Assembly (NCBI RefSeq): GCF_025370775.1
Contig: NZ_JAMXEX010000003.1
Coordinates: forward strand, 62,001 to 126,000
Direction of reading: 5' to 3'
Length of the DNA stretch: 64,000 bases
From: Ancylothrix sp. D3o
Lineage (GTDB): Bacteria > Cyanobacteriota > Cyanobacteriia > Cyanobacteriales > Oscillatoriaceae
Made by a program: the position numbers and the translations under genes. Shown piece by piece: positions 40,398 through 48,624 of this stretch; within the stretch, counting starts at the first letter, position 1, and each line of letters starts with the position of its first letter. The notes below the pieces were generated by a model. That model was not told the origin of the DNA. It saw only the letters and a list, made by a program, of their open reading frames with translations, and did no database searches.

Positions 40398-41243
40398 TTA
40401 CTTCTTAATTACCGCATTCTTTAAATCAATAAAAATCGGCGGAACCAGCTTTTTCACAAACGTTTTCATCTTTTCTCCTGTCGATGTTTCTTCCTCCTTG
40501 AAATTATCTGTCGGACGAGCCTTAAACACAGTTGAATGACCTTCTTCAGCAATTTCGTGAGCCGGTCGGCCATTGCTGTAATAATAAAGCGCCAAAGACT
40601 TGCGAGTTTGCCCTTCAGGACAAGTCAAAGGTTCAGGATGACCGTGATAAGAAAAATCCGTCGTGCTGAAAACTACACAGCGGTTAAAAATTGGCAAAAT
40701 TTTCTTCTCACAACGCGTCATTTCGCTATCCCATAACTCCAAATAACCGCCGTATTCTTCCTGCCAATTTTTATTAAGATAAATCAGCAAATTTAACCTA
40801 CGATCTAACTTAAGCTGCCCGTGTTTATTAAAATCAACGTGCATTTTCAAAAAGCCGCCTCTTTCAATTTGGTGTAAACCACCCCCCACAAAATGCGGGT
40901 CAGGAACCAACCCATCAATGCCGGTAAGCTTTTCCAAAAAATTAATAAACGTCGAAGAATTCAACTGATACAAAAGCAAACGAGTTTTGTCACCCATTTG
41001 CATTTCTCCCTTCGAGGCCAGCTTTTTCTCCGCCGAATTTTCAAACTTTTGCCAATCAATAGATTTCGGTTTGGGAAACTCCTCTAAAATTCCCTCTAAA
41101 ACCCATTCCGGCAAAAAATTATCAATCACTATGTGCGGGAAAGGTTGCGCCGCCGCATACTCCTCCCGATGTTGAAGCGCCAGATTTTGCAAATATTCAG
41201 GATCAATGCAAAATAATTGAGAATTAGCAGTTGTAACAGTCAT
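40398..41243 (-). CDS. Fe(II)/2-oxoglutarate-dependent oxygenase (prolyl-4-hydroxylase-like)
   Basis: A 281-residue double-stranded beta-helix oxygenase. Iron ligands are H135-V-D137 (KMHVDFN) and a distal His in SYHGHPEPL (H200 or H202), and 2-oxoglutarate is probably held by R214 (TRKSLALYYY). Such enzymes hydroxylate amino-acid residues, small molecules or sugars. In this locus the substrate could be a sugar or an amino acid activated by the NRPS at 49909; neither is shown. ATG 41243 is chosen because AGGAGA lies about ten bases upstream; an upstream in-frame ATG (41309) would add 22 residues without a site. Confidence 0.88.
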   Translation of the reverse strand: MTVTTANSQLFCIDPEYLQNLALQHREEYAAAQPFPHIVIDNFLPEWVLEGILEEFPKPKSIDWQKFENSAEKKLASKGEMQMGDKTRLLLYQLNSSTFINFLEKLTGIDGLVPDPHFVGGGLHQIERGGFLKMHVDFNKHGQLKLDRRLNLLIYLNKNWQEEYGGYLELWDSEMTRCEKKILPIFNRCVVFSTTDFSYHGHPEPLTCPEGQTRKSLALYYYSNGRPAHEIAEEGHSTVFKARPTDNFKEEETSTGEKMKTFVKKLVPPIFIDLKNAVIKK

Positions 41244-41321
41244 CTTTATTTTCTCCTTATCCAGGGTGTTCCTGATCAAATTAAACAACCAAAAAGCTAA
41301 GCTTGGCATCTACCCAAAGCA

Positions 41322-42437
41322 TCACATCCTCACATTTTCCAGCCGTTGAGATCCCGACTGGCCCTCTTGAGAAACCGCCTCAAAAAGCGCAGCTTCAAAA
41401 CGATCCGCTGCATCTTCCCAAGAATAACTTGTCGCTTTCTGATAAGCAGTATCCGACAAAACACGCCACTCACTTTCTGGCATTTGACAAACTTTGATAA
41501 TAGCCTTTGCCATATCTTCGGGATCTTCCGGCTTCACCAAAATTCCCCCACCATTTGCCAACAATTCCGGCGCCGCACCGGCAGGCGTACCAATCACCGG
41601 AGTCCGACAAGCCATAGCCTCCAAAATTGGCAAACCAAACCCTTCTCGCCGCGTTCCAAAAAGCCACGCATCACACTGACTATAAAAATCCTTAAGTTGC
41701 TCATTTGGCGCACAATAAGCATAATTTGTATCTTTTGGCAGAGGCAATTCTGGCAGAACTTTTGCACTCCCAAACGCAACTAATCGCAATTCAGGAATCG
41801 TTTCCTTAGCAATTCTGAACGCTTCTAAAGCAATATCACATCCCTTTGATTGCATCGTAGTGTACATAATTCCCACCGTAGGCACCGGCTGTTTTCCTCG
41901 CACCGGCGCATAAAACTTATCAGTTTCTACACTATTGAGAATCAACGCCAAAGGTATTTGATTAAAACGCTCTTTTAACAAATCCCGAACCCAACCGGCA
42001 ATCACAATTTTAGGAATAGGCAAAGCGCAAACCGCATCCACATCTTTTACGTCACCTCCCCATATTTCATAATCTTGGAAAAAATGCACCTTCACACCTT
42101 TAGAAGGCGATAAATGCCACACCCAATCCCCCGTTTCCCACCAAGTTGCAATCACCACATCTGCATCAGGTACATCCGCATCTACAACCGGCCTGTAACT
42201 TTCTGTCAACTTCCGAGGAATATCTAAATGATCAAAATGTGACATCGGATTTACCGTAATCCAACCCTTCCCCCGAATCAAAGACCGCAATTGATCGCGT
42301 AAAGAAGGCTGCCATTTTGCCCGCGATACCAAAAACACCTCGTGACCTCTTTTTTGCAAATGCTCCGCGTAAATCGCAATCACACGATCTCCACCGGCTA
42401 AATTAAACCCACTTCCTAAAACAAACGTAATTTTCAT
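41322..42437 (-). CDS. Family 4 glycosyltransferase
   Basis: A 371-residue GT-B enzyme starting MKITFVLGSGFNLAGGDRVI. The C-terminal domain shows VGIMYTTMQSKGCDIALEAF and the GT4 signature region LFGTRREGFGLPILEAMACR, then PVIGTPAGAAPELL. Many relatives are rhamnan or cell-wall polysaccharide transferases; donor unknown. ATG 42437 is used because the extra 13 residues of a longer frame (to 42476) are translated from a heptamer repeat array and do not look like protein. Confidence 0.88.
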   Translation of the reverse strand: MKITFVLGSGFNLAGGDRVIAIYAEHLQKRGHEVFLVSRAKWQPSLRDQLRSLIRGKGWITVNPMSHFDHLDIPRKLTESYRPVVDADVPDADVVIATWWETGDWVWHLSPSKGVKVHFFQDYEIWGGDVKDVDAVCALPIPKIVIAGWVRDLLKERFNQIPLALILNSVETDKFYAPVRGKQPVPTVGIMYTTMQSKGCDIALEAFRIAKETIPELRLVAFGSAKVLPELPLPKDTNYAYCAPNEQLKDFYSQCDAWLFGTRREGFGLPILEAMACRTPVIGTPAGAAPELLANGGGILVKPEDPEDMAKAIIKVCQMPESEWRVLSDTAYQKATSYSWEDAADRFEAALFEAVSQEGQSGSQRLENVRM

Positions 42438-42440
42438 AGT

Positions 42441-42475
42441 TTTGTCATTGGTAATTTGTCCTTTGTCATTTGTCA
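42441..42475. repeat. Heptamer repeat array between two glycosyltransferase genes
   Basis: TTTGTCATTGGTAATTTGTC followed by CTTTGTCATTTGTCA consists of GTCATTG/GTAATTT/GTCCTTT/GTCATTT units in register. It lies immediately upstream of the GT4 start codon at 42437, inside an operon. Confidence 0.65.
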
Positions 42476-42500
42476 AGCGTAAAAGTAAAAAATTAACTCC

Positions 42501-43676
42501 TTAGTTTGACAAAATTTCTGAGAGTAACTTTACAAGTTTGTCGTGCTGATGGCGGCGACTATAATTTTGTAAAATTAACTCCCGCCCCGCCTTTCCCACA
42601 GATTCCCGCTTGGCTTCATCTTGCAGCAAACTCACACAAGCTTTTGCAAAATCGACCTCAGAATCAGCAACAAAAATATCTTCATTTGGGGTAATTTCTA
42701 AACCCTCACAGCCTTTTGATGTACTCACCACCGCACAGCCATGAGCCATTGCCTCCAAAATTTTAATCCGAGTGCCGGTGCCATACCTCACCGGCGCAAT
42801 ACAAACCGGCCCCGAAGCATAAAATTTTCCCAAATCCTCCACAAACCCTAAAACTTCGATTCCGGGCCTACTAGAAAACTGCCCGCGTAAATCCTCATCT
42901 ATCCCTCCCACAAACACACATTTACAAGCCATTGACTCCCGAACAATCGGCCATATTTTGTCAACAAACCATTTAGCACCATCGCCATTTGGCGAACCCA
43001 CACCCCCACTCATATTTCCCACAAAAAGCAAAGTCGGAATCTCACTTTCTGTGCGGTTCACTTCGGGAACTTCTACACAATTTGGAACCACAAAAACTTT
43101 TTGAGGAAAAAATGCCTTAGCATCAATTTCTTGACAAACAAAAGCAGCCTTTGCCTTTTTAACCGCATTTATTTCATAGCGGCGTAACTTTTCCAAATCC
43201 CAACGACTGCGCCAGTCAATTTTGCCTCCATCAAATGCCCTTACCTTGTCAGCTTGCCTCAAATGTTCAGGATCATCCACATCCAAAATCAAACGGGGAT
43301 GATTTAACACACCGGCAACGCGAGAAAAATCAATTCTGTAACCAAAAATCGCATCAAACTTGTCAAGTTTTAACTGAGAAATTTGAGAAATTGGCTTATC
43401 GCAACAATCACCCCGGTGCATTCGTGGCAAAGGAGAAAGCAAATCATCCCGCAAATTTTTTAAGCGATTTGTAGGCCACTCAAAAGGTCTTTCCAGAGGC
43501 AAAATTCCGGCGGCAAAAGCTGGACGATCCACCACACCATCACAATCAAACAAAGCAAGCGTTACATCAGCAACTTCTGCCAAAGCTTGCAGAAACATAT
43601 TTTGGCGAACCAGATAACCGGCACCCCCCCGCCAGGGAACACCTACTCCGACATACAAAACTGATTTCATAGCCAT
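42501..43676 (-). CDS. Glycosyltransferase (GT4-like)
   Basis: A 391-residue GT-B protein. The N-terminus SVLYVGVGVPWRGGAGYLVR resembles TuaH/PelF-like acceptor domains; the C-terminal domain has LLFVGNMSGGVGSPNGDGAK, EVLGFVEDL and RYGTGTRIKILEAMAHGCAV, the latter with the conserved Glu of the nucleotide-sugar site. Two adjacent ATG codons (43676 and 43670) are equally possible starts. It lies 21 bases downstream of the flippase gene. Sugar donor unknown. Confidence 0.85.
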   Translation of the reverse strand: MAMKSVLYVGVGVPWRGGAGYLVRQNMFLQALAEVADVTLALFDCDGVVDRPAFAAGILPLERPFEWPTNRLKNLRDDLLSPLPRMHRGDCCDKPISQISQLKLDKFDAIFGYRIDFSRVAGVLNHPRLILDVDDPEHLRQADKVRAFDGGKIDWRSRWDLEKLRRYEINAVKKAKAAFVCQEIDAKAFFPQKVFVVPNCVEVPEVNRTESEIPTLLFVGNMSGGVGSPNGDGAKWFVDKIWPIVRESMACKCVFVGGIDEDLRGQFSSRPGIEVLGFVEDLGKFYASGPVCIAPVRYGTGTRIKILEAMAHGCAVVSTSKGCEGLEITPNEDIFVADSEVDFAKACVSLLQDEAKRESVGKAGRELILQNYSRRHQHDKLVKLLSEILSN

Positions 43677-43697
43677 GAATGTGACAGAAGAGAGTGA

Positions 43698-45041
43698 TTA
43701 CAGACCGACGACCGGAAGAGCAAAGCCCAAAGAGTGACGAAGTGCTAACACCGCGCCCAGCAAACCAATAAATAGCAAAGTTGACCACAAATCCTGCCAC
43801 AAACAAGCCAATTTTTCGCGCCACAAGCCGTAAGTAATAGCGATATAGGGAGGAATATTACTCAAAGAAACCGCGCTGACAGCGCCAAGATATCCCCACA
43901 AAGCATAACCACCAGGAATTCCTATCGCCAAGGCCAAAAAGCTGAAAAAACAACCCAAAGCAACAAAACGAGGATTACCAATGGCAAACAAAGCCGCATC
44001 AATGGTTTGGGTGAGGACTATCGGCCAAATGCCCAAAGCCAACACCGGCAACATCCACGCCGCATTTTCATAGCGCTTATCGTATAAAAAACTCACCGCC
44101 AAATCGCCAAAGCCAACCACCACCGCCAAAATCACCGCCATTCCCACTAAGAGCACGCCGCGATTTTTTTCAATTTTGGCGCGTAATTCCCTGCGGGGCA
44201 GGTCAGCAAATTTAGAAAAAGCCGGGAAAATGACTTTATCGCTGATAGCTAAGATCACTTGGCGGGGTATGTCTGCCAGGGTGAAGGCAATGCCATAAAT
44301 CCCTAACATTTCAATGGACAGGACTTTACCTAAAACCAGTCGGTCGGTTTGGCCCGCCAAAAAAGTCATGGCGGTGGAAAGAAAAATCCATTTGCCAAAG
44401 GAAATTAATTCTTTGGATGCTTCTGGTTCCCAGGCGAAGCGGTTAGGATGTCCAGAGTTGAGCCGGTGACTCCAAATCATTTGAACCGTAAGACTCACCA
44501 TGCTACCCGCCACCAACGCCATAATCGACGGATGGAAATAAGCCCAAACAACCATCACAACAATCGAGATAACTTGCCCCCCCATTTCATAAAGGGCAAT
44601 TTCTCGCACTGCTAACTCACGGTTAAGGGTAAACAGTGCGGTGGAGTTAAAGCCGCTGATCAAGGTGTTTAAACCGACTAACGGCAGTAACCATAGCAGT
44701 TGCGGTTCTTCATAAAATTTAGAAACGGGCCAGGCAATCACTAAACAGCCTACCCATAAAACTACACTGCGAATCACCTGCATTGTCCAGGCCGTATTCA
44801 GAAATGCCGGGTCATTGCCGCGTTTATTTTGGATGATTGAAGGCCCAAGGCCAACATCAGAAAACAAATGCAGGCCGCTGATAAACACATAAACCAAGGC
44901 CATTAACCCGAATAGTTTAGGAGCCAGCAGGCGCGTCAAAATAAGGTTACTGCCGAAGCGTAAAATTTGACTGAAGCCATAGGTGGCTATTGTCCACATA
45001 GCCCCCTTGATGGCAAGCTTTTTGATTGAAACAGAAGACAT
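43698..45041 (-). CDS. Wzx-like lipid-linked oligosaccharide flippase
   Basis: A 447-residue membrane protein with about 12 predicted helices, of the polysaccharide transporter (PST/MOP) superfamily. The N-terminal part contains KGAMWTIATYGFSQILRFGS and LILTRLLAPKLFGLMALVYV, typical of RfbX/WzxC-type flippases, and QTDRLVLGKVLSIEMLGIYG is the equivalent mid-protein segment. It would move undecaprenyl-linked repeat units across the membrane for the polymerase at 39007. No truncation is visible. It is second in the leftward operon. Confidence 0.9.
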   Translation of the reverse strand: MSSVSIKKLAIKGAMWTIATYGFSQILRFGSNLILTRLLAPKLFGLMALVYVFISGLHLFSDVGLGPSIIQNKRGNDPAFLNTAWTMQVIRSVVLWVGCLVIAWPVSKFYEEPQLLWLLPLVGLNTLISGFNSTALFTLNRELAVREIALYEMGGQVISIVVMVVWAYFHPSIMALVAGSMVSLTVQMIWSHRLNSGHPNRFAWEPEASKELISFGKWIFLSTAMTFLAGQTDRLVLGKVLSIEMLGIYGIAFTLADIPRQVILAISDKVIFPAFSKFADLPRRELRAKIEKNRGVLLVGMAVILAVVVGFGDLAVSFLYDKRYENAAWMLPVLALGIWPIVLTQTIDAALFAIGNPRFVALGCFFSFLALAIGIPGGYALWGYLGAVSAVSLSNIPPYIAITYGLWREKLACLWQDLWSTLLFIGLLGAVLALRHSLGFALPVVGL

Positions 45042-45054
45042 GGTATTAGTGGGG

Positions 45055-45095
45055 TGTCAATGGTCAAACAGTCAAGAATTAATCGTCAAATGTCA
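45055..45095. repeat. Degenerate heptamer array upstream of the flippase gene
   Basis: GTCAATG-GTCAAAC-A-GTCAAGA then related words to 45095: two clear heptamers and further imperfect units of the GTCA family, in the 88-base gap between the GT4 and flippase genes. Confidence 0.45.
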
Positions 45096-45129
45096 GATTT
45101 TTTAAGGCTGACTTTTAACCCCTATGTGC

Positions 45130-46392
45130 TTATAAGGCGCTTGTTGGGACAAGTTCCGATTCAGTGGCTGTGAGTTCGCCTGTTTTGGCCCCCTGATGCT
45201 GCATCCGAAATAAACCGGCCAGTTTTGCTGCTTCGGTGGCACTGTTGTGCTGTTGTAGCACTTTCTGCGATCCAGCAATTCCCATTTGTTCTAGTTGCTG
45301 CACCGGCATCTCTAAAGCAGTTTTCATGGCTTTTGCAACCGCTTCCACCGAACCGGCTGGGATTAACCAACCAGAAACGCCTTCTTCGATCAGTTCGGGA
45401 ATACCGGCAACGTAGGTACTAATGGCGGGCCGGCCCAAGGCCAGACTTTCCATCAATACCACCGGCAAACCTTCGGCAAAACTCGGTAGTACCATTACCC
45501 GCGAGGCTAAAATTTCTTGGCGGACTTTATTGGTATCTGCCCAGCCGGTGATTTCGATGCAGTTTTGCAGGTTATTTTCGGCTATGACGGTTTCGATTTC
45601 TGCTCGCAATTCTCCATCTCCGACAAGAATAAGTTTAAACTCAGTGCCGGTGGCTGCAAGGAGTTTTGCTGCTTCGACTAGCAACAGTTGTCCTTTTTGC
45701 TCACACAGCCGGCCCACACACACCAGACGAGGTGTTGCGGGGATATTTGTCGGGGGTTGGTTTAAAAATTCTTCGTCTACTCCGCAGTGGACAACATGAA
45801 TTTTTGACCAATGTTGCCGGTGACAGTGGCGGAAAAGTTGGCTTTTTCCAAACGAACTAATAGCAACCACAAAGGCAGCGTTATTGATTTTTGGTTCTAA
45901 GGAGATGTTTTTGCCTCGGTCGAATTCTTCGGGCCCGTGTACTGTGAAACTGTAGGCCGGCCCCCCTAAAACCCGGCACAACATGGCAACGGTGGTTGAG
46001 TTTGTGCCGAAGTGAACGTGAACATGGGTGATTTTTTGTTTTTCAAACCACAACAGCAACACGCAGGCTTCCATTAAGTAGGCCAAATGGTGCAATACGC
46101 TGCGGTCTGCTCCCCAGCTTGTTTTGAGGGTCAGTCCCAAGGCTTGGACAAATTTGCCTGGCGCCTTTAGGGCGACTTGAAGCACACAAAGAATCGACCT
46201 GAGCATTCCAATTCCTAAAACTGCTTTGGTTTTATCTATTTCTACTCTGTCCGCTCGGTCTATCAAATCCATCTGTGGGCGGATTGAGTAACGTTCTACA
46301 GGAATACCTGCTGCTTCCAGGCTGGCTATTTCTCGCCGGATAAAGCTGTGGCTGATTTTCGGATATTGATTAATGAGGTATGCTATTTTCAT
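45130..46392 (-). CDS. Family 4 glycosyltransferase (colanic-acid WcaL/AmsK-like)
   Basis: A 420-residue GT-B protein, first gene of the leftward polysaccharide operon. The N-terminus MKIAYLINQYPKISHSFIRR and the downstream ITHVHVHFGTNSTTVAMLC, AYSFTVHGPEEFDRG and HVVHCGVDEEF are characteristic of WcaL-type enzymes. The GT4 donor site lies in VMVLPSFAEGLPVVLMESLA LGRPAISTYVAG. In colanic-acid synthesis WcaL adds a late sugar; donor here unknown. The promoter should lie in the 832-bp divergent region upstream. Confidence 0.9.
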   Translation of the reverse strand: MKIAYLINQYPKISHSFIRREIASLEAAGIPVERYSIRPQMDLIDRADRVEIDKTKAVLGIGMLRSILCVLQVALKAPGKFVQALGLTLKTSWGADRSVLHHLAYLMEACVLLLWFEKQKITHVHVHFGTNSTTVAMLCRVLGGPAYSFTVHGPEEFDRGKNISLEPKINNAAFVVAISSFGKSQLFRHCHRQHWSKIHVVHCGVDEEFLNQPPTNIPATPRLVCVGRLCEQKGQLLLVEAAKLLAATGTEFKLILVGDGELRAEIETVIAENNLQNCIEITGWADTNKVRQEILASRVMVLPSFAEGLPVVLMESLALGRPAISTYVAGIPELIEEGVSGWLIPAGSVEAVAKAMKTALEMPVQQLEQMGIAGSQKVLQQHNSATEAAKLAGLFRMQHQGAKTGELTATESELVPTSAL

Positions 46393-46684
46393 TTTTTTTG
46401 TTGGGTAAGTTCTGTTTCTGAAGCTAACTCATCCTTTAAAAGGCTATTCTTCAGTAGTTTATTGGCTTTTTTGGCCGTACCTCCCATCAATGCTTGTGCC
46501 TTTTTATTGAATTGTAGAGATGTTTTGGCGCTCGTAGTTTTGGGCGCTTTTTACTTTCTTGAGTGCGCCTGTCTGTTTTCTTAATGCGTTTTTGACAATG
46601 GCTTGTGATGCCGCTTAGCTGGGCCGGTTACTACTGAAGACTGAGTTGTTACGGAAGCTTTCATTCCATAACAATTTCTTAAAT

Positions 46685-46698
46685 TCCCCCTAGGGGGA
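46685..46698. promoter_or_regulatory. 14-bp perfect palindrome, possible operator
   Basis: TCCCCCTAGGGGGA is identical to its reverse complement. It lies about 290 bases upstream of the leftward operon start and 530 upstream of the rightward one. No known regulator consensus is matched; it may be a dispersed-repeat core. Confidence 0.35.
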
Positions 46699-46760
46699 GA
46701 TTTGGATCTTGCCGTCTGAGTGATTGACTTATAGGTAAGCAAGTCTTCATTTCAGAGGAG

Positions 46761-46794
46761 ATGAGTTCGCTTAAAAGTATTTTAGCAAACTCAT
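46761..46794. promoter_or_regulatory. Long hairpin in the divergent region
   Basis: ATGAGTTCGCTTAAAA (46761-46776) pairs with TTTTAGCAAACTCAT (46780-46794) with one mismatch and one bulge around a 3-base loop. An AGAGGAG precedes the first ATG, but no reading frame of note follows. It could be an RNA structure or a protein-binding site. Confidence 0.4.
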
Positions 46795-47118
46795 GGAACA
46801 AATACTACTGTTTTCCGACCAATGAAAAGTAGATTTCTCTTGCCCTTTTAGAAAAGAGGTATGATATGCTGGTCGATAACCCCGTATGGGTATTTATTCT
46901 CTCTCTCTGGATTGCAGGCACAAAAGCTTGTTAGCGTTCGCTTCACGGCCCTTCTGGGCAATGCGTTTGCTATAGATGTTTTATCAGGTTGTAAAAAATA
47001 CATTTCGTTGCAGGCGACCGCCGCTTGCAGGAAGCAGACGCAGAAATAATTGCCACCCTCTTGAGCGATAGAGTAGACATTTGATGGAAGGTCTGTAAAC
47101 TTTCAATGAACCAGCAAG

Positions 47119-47195
47119 AAAGTCCCGTTTGCCTTAACAAAAAATAAGCGCAAGTAGGACGAAAAGAATTAAGCCTTTAAAGCAGACGGGACTTT
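47119..47195 (+). promoter_or_regulatory. Leader stem-loop before the rightward polysaccharide operon
   Basis: AAAGTCCCGTTTGC (47119-47132) and GCAGACGGGACTTT (47182-47195) form a 14-bp stem with one G-U pair around a 49-base loop; CTTAA/TTAAG inside may extend the fold. A short T-run ends the stem, 12 bases before the AAGGAGG ribosome binding site (47207-47213) and 29 before the ATG. It could attenuate transcription or control translation. No known riboswitch is recognised. Confidence 0.5.
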
Positions 47196-47224
47196 TAGTA
47201 GGAGATAAGGAGGAAAGGTTACAA

Positions 47225-48469
47225 ATGAGAAGAATACCAGTTTTAAATATTGGCATCGATAACTTATCCACGTCAGAATTGTTGCACAAGCTGGATTTGT
47301 ATGGAGGGTTGATCTTTACGCCTAATGTTGATCACCTTGTTAAACTCCAAAACGATAAGGAGTTTTACGAAATTTACCAGCAGGCAGATTACAAAGTTTG
47401 TGACAGCAAAATATTAATTTATTTGGCAAAATTTTTAGGAACGCCTTTGCAAGAAAAAATTTCTGGTTCAGATTTATTCCCGGCTTATTACAACTACAAC
47501 CGAGCCAATGAAAAGGTTAAGATATTTTTATTGGGTGCCGCAGAAGGAGTAGCGAAAAAAGCCCAGCAGAAAATTAACAAAAAAGTGGGTAGGCAGATTA
47601 TTATTGGGTCTTATTCTCCGCCCTACGGATTTGAAAAAGACGAGGCGGAGTGCCAAAAAATCATTGATTTGGTGAACGAGTCTGGGGCGACAGCCTTAGC
47701 AATGGGAGTGGGTTCGCCAAAACAAGAAAAATGGCTGGCTAAAAATCGAGACAAGCTGAAAAACATCAAAGTTTTGATGGGAATTGGGGCAACCATAGAC
47801 TTTGAAGCCGGTAACGTTCCGAGGGCCCCAAAATGGATGAGCGAAGTGGGGCTAGAGTGGTTTTATAGACTGAGTTGCGAACCGAAGCGCTTGTGGAAGC
47901 GATATATGCAGGATGACTTACCGATTTTCTGGTTAGTATTTTTGCAAAAATTCGGTTTTTACCGCAATCCCTTTGCCCAACAACTAGAACACAAACCCAA
48001 ACAAGTTTACTCGCACAAACCGATAGGTCAGGTATTGCAAAAAGCCGGGTTAATTTCTGATGAACAAATCAAATATGTTTTGAAAACCCAAGCTAAACAA
48101 CGGCACTTTCGGTTTGGAGATTTGCTAGTAATGCGGGGGTGGATCAAACCGGAAACCGTTAATTTTTTTGTCGAACACTTGCCTAAATTAGCGACAGCCC
48201 AAAATCCACAGCCGATTGGGCAGTATCTCAAGGCAGCAGGCTTACTTGAAGAATGGCAAATCAGCACGATTTTAAAAGAACAACGCCAGCATAATTTGCG
48301 CTTTGGGGAAGTAGCGGTAATGAAAGGCTGGGTCAAACAAGAAACCATAGACTTTTTCCTCCATCATCTCGGTGGGGGAAATTTATCTGTAGCTACTGAG
48401 ATGGCGGGAACGATGAGCAGCAACCCGTCAATGCGGCATTCCTACGCTGCAAGTTCGTGGATCAAGTAA
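47225..48469 (+). CDS. WecG/TagA/CpsF glycosyltransferase fused to two MshEN-like repeats
   Basis: A 414-residue fusion. Residues 1-245 are a WecG/TagA/CpsF (GT26) transferase: FTPNVDHLVKLQND, YKVCDSKIL, GSDLFP and MGVGSPKQEKW are diagnostic. These enzymes add the second sugar to an undecaprenyl-diphosphate-linked primer. Residues 265-319 and 329-382 are two copies of a module with the pattern (P)IGQxLxxAGLI...QI...L..Q...RFGE/DxxVMxGW(I/V)K.ET, resembling the MshEN/GspE-N c-di-GMP-binding fold. A Ser-rich tail follows. The normal family ends near residue 245, so the extra 170 residues are an acquired regulatory or docking part. It heads the rightward operon behind a strong AAGGAGG. Confidence 0.88.
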   Translation: MRRIPVLNIGIDNLSTSELLHKLDLYGGLIFTPNVDHLVKLQNDKEFYEIYQQADYKVCDSKILIYLAKFLGTPLQEKISGSDLFPAYYNYNRANEKVKIFLLGAAEGVAKKAQQKINKKVGRQIIIGSYSPPYGFEKDEAECQKIIDLVNESGATALAMGVGSPKQEKWLAKNRDKLKNIKVLMGIGATIDFEAGNVPRAPKWMSEVGLEWFYRLSCEPKRLWKRYMQDDLPIFWLVFLQKFGFYRNPFAQQLEHKPKQVYSHKPIGQVLQKAGLISDEQIKYVLKTQAKQRHFRFGDLLVMRGWIKPETVNFFVEHLPKLATAQNPQPIGQYLKAAGLLEEWQISTILKEQRQHNLRFGEVAVMKGWVKQETIDFFLHHLGGGNLSVATEMAGTMSSNPSMRHSYAASSWIK

Positions 48470-48624
48470 TCGCTGTCGCCGGCCCTAGCCAAACCTGAAT
48501 TTTGATTTTAAAATTTTTGGTAAAAACCTGGGTGATTTTGTCAAAAAAGTTGATACTTTTTCACCCGGTTTGCCATTGCGATTAATTTGATGACTCACTG
48601 CGGCGTTTACCCAATTTGGAAGCT

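Larger units (their letters stand above)
46393..47224. other. 832-bp divergent control region between the two polysaccharide operons
   Basis: Contains no convincing protein gene, yet is dense in symmetric elements: a 14-bp perfect palindrome (46685-46698), a long hairpin (46761-46794) and a leader stem just before the rightward operon (47119-47195). Both operon promoters must lie here, but I could not assign -35/-10 boxes with confidence. It is the most likely place for regulatory-protein binding in the locus. Confidence 0.6.

Noticed and set aside
42438-42476. N-terminal extension of the GT4 glycosyltransferase
   Set aside because: Encoded by heptamer repeats and absent from the family N-terminus; the start was set to 42437.
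46861-47049. 62-codon frame in the divergent polysaccharide control region
   Set aside because: No ribosome binding site or family resemblance; it lies in repeat-like sequence.
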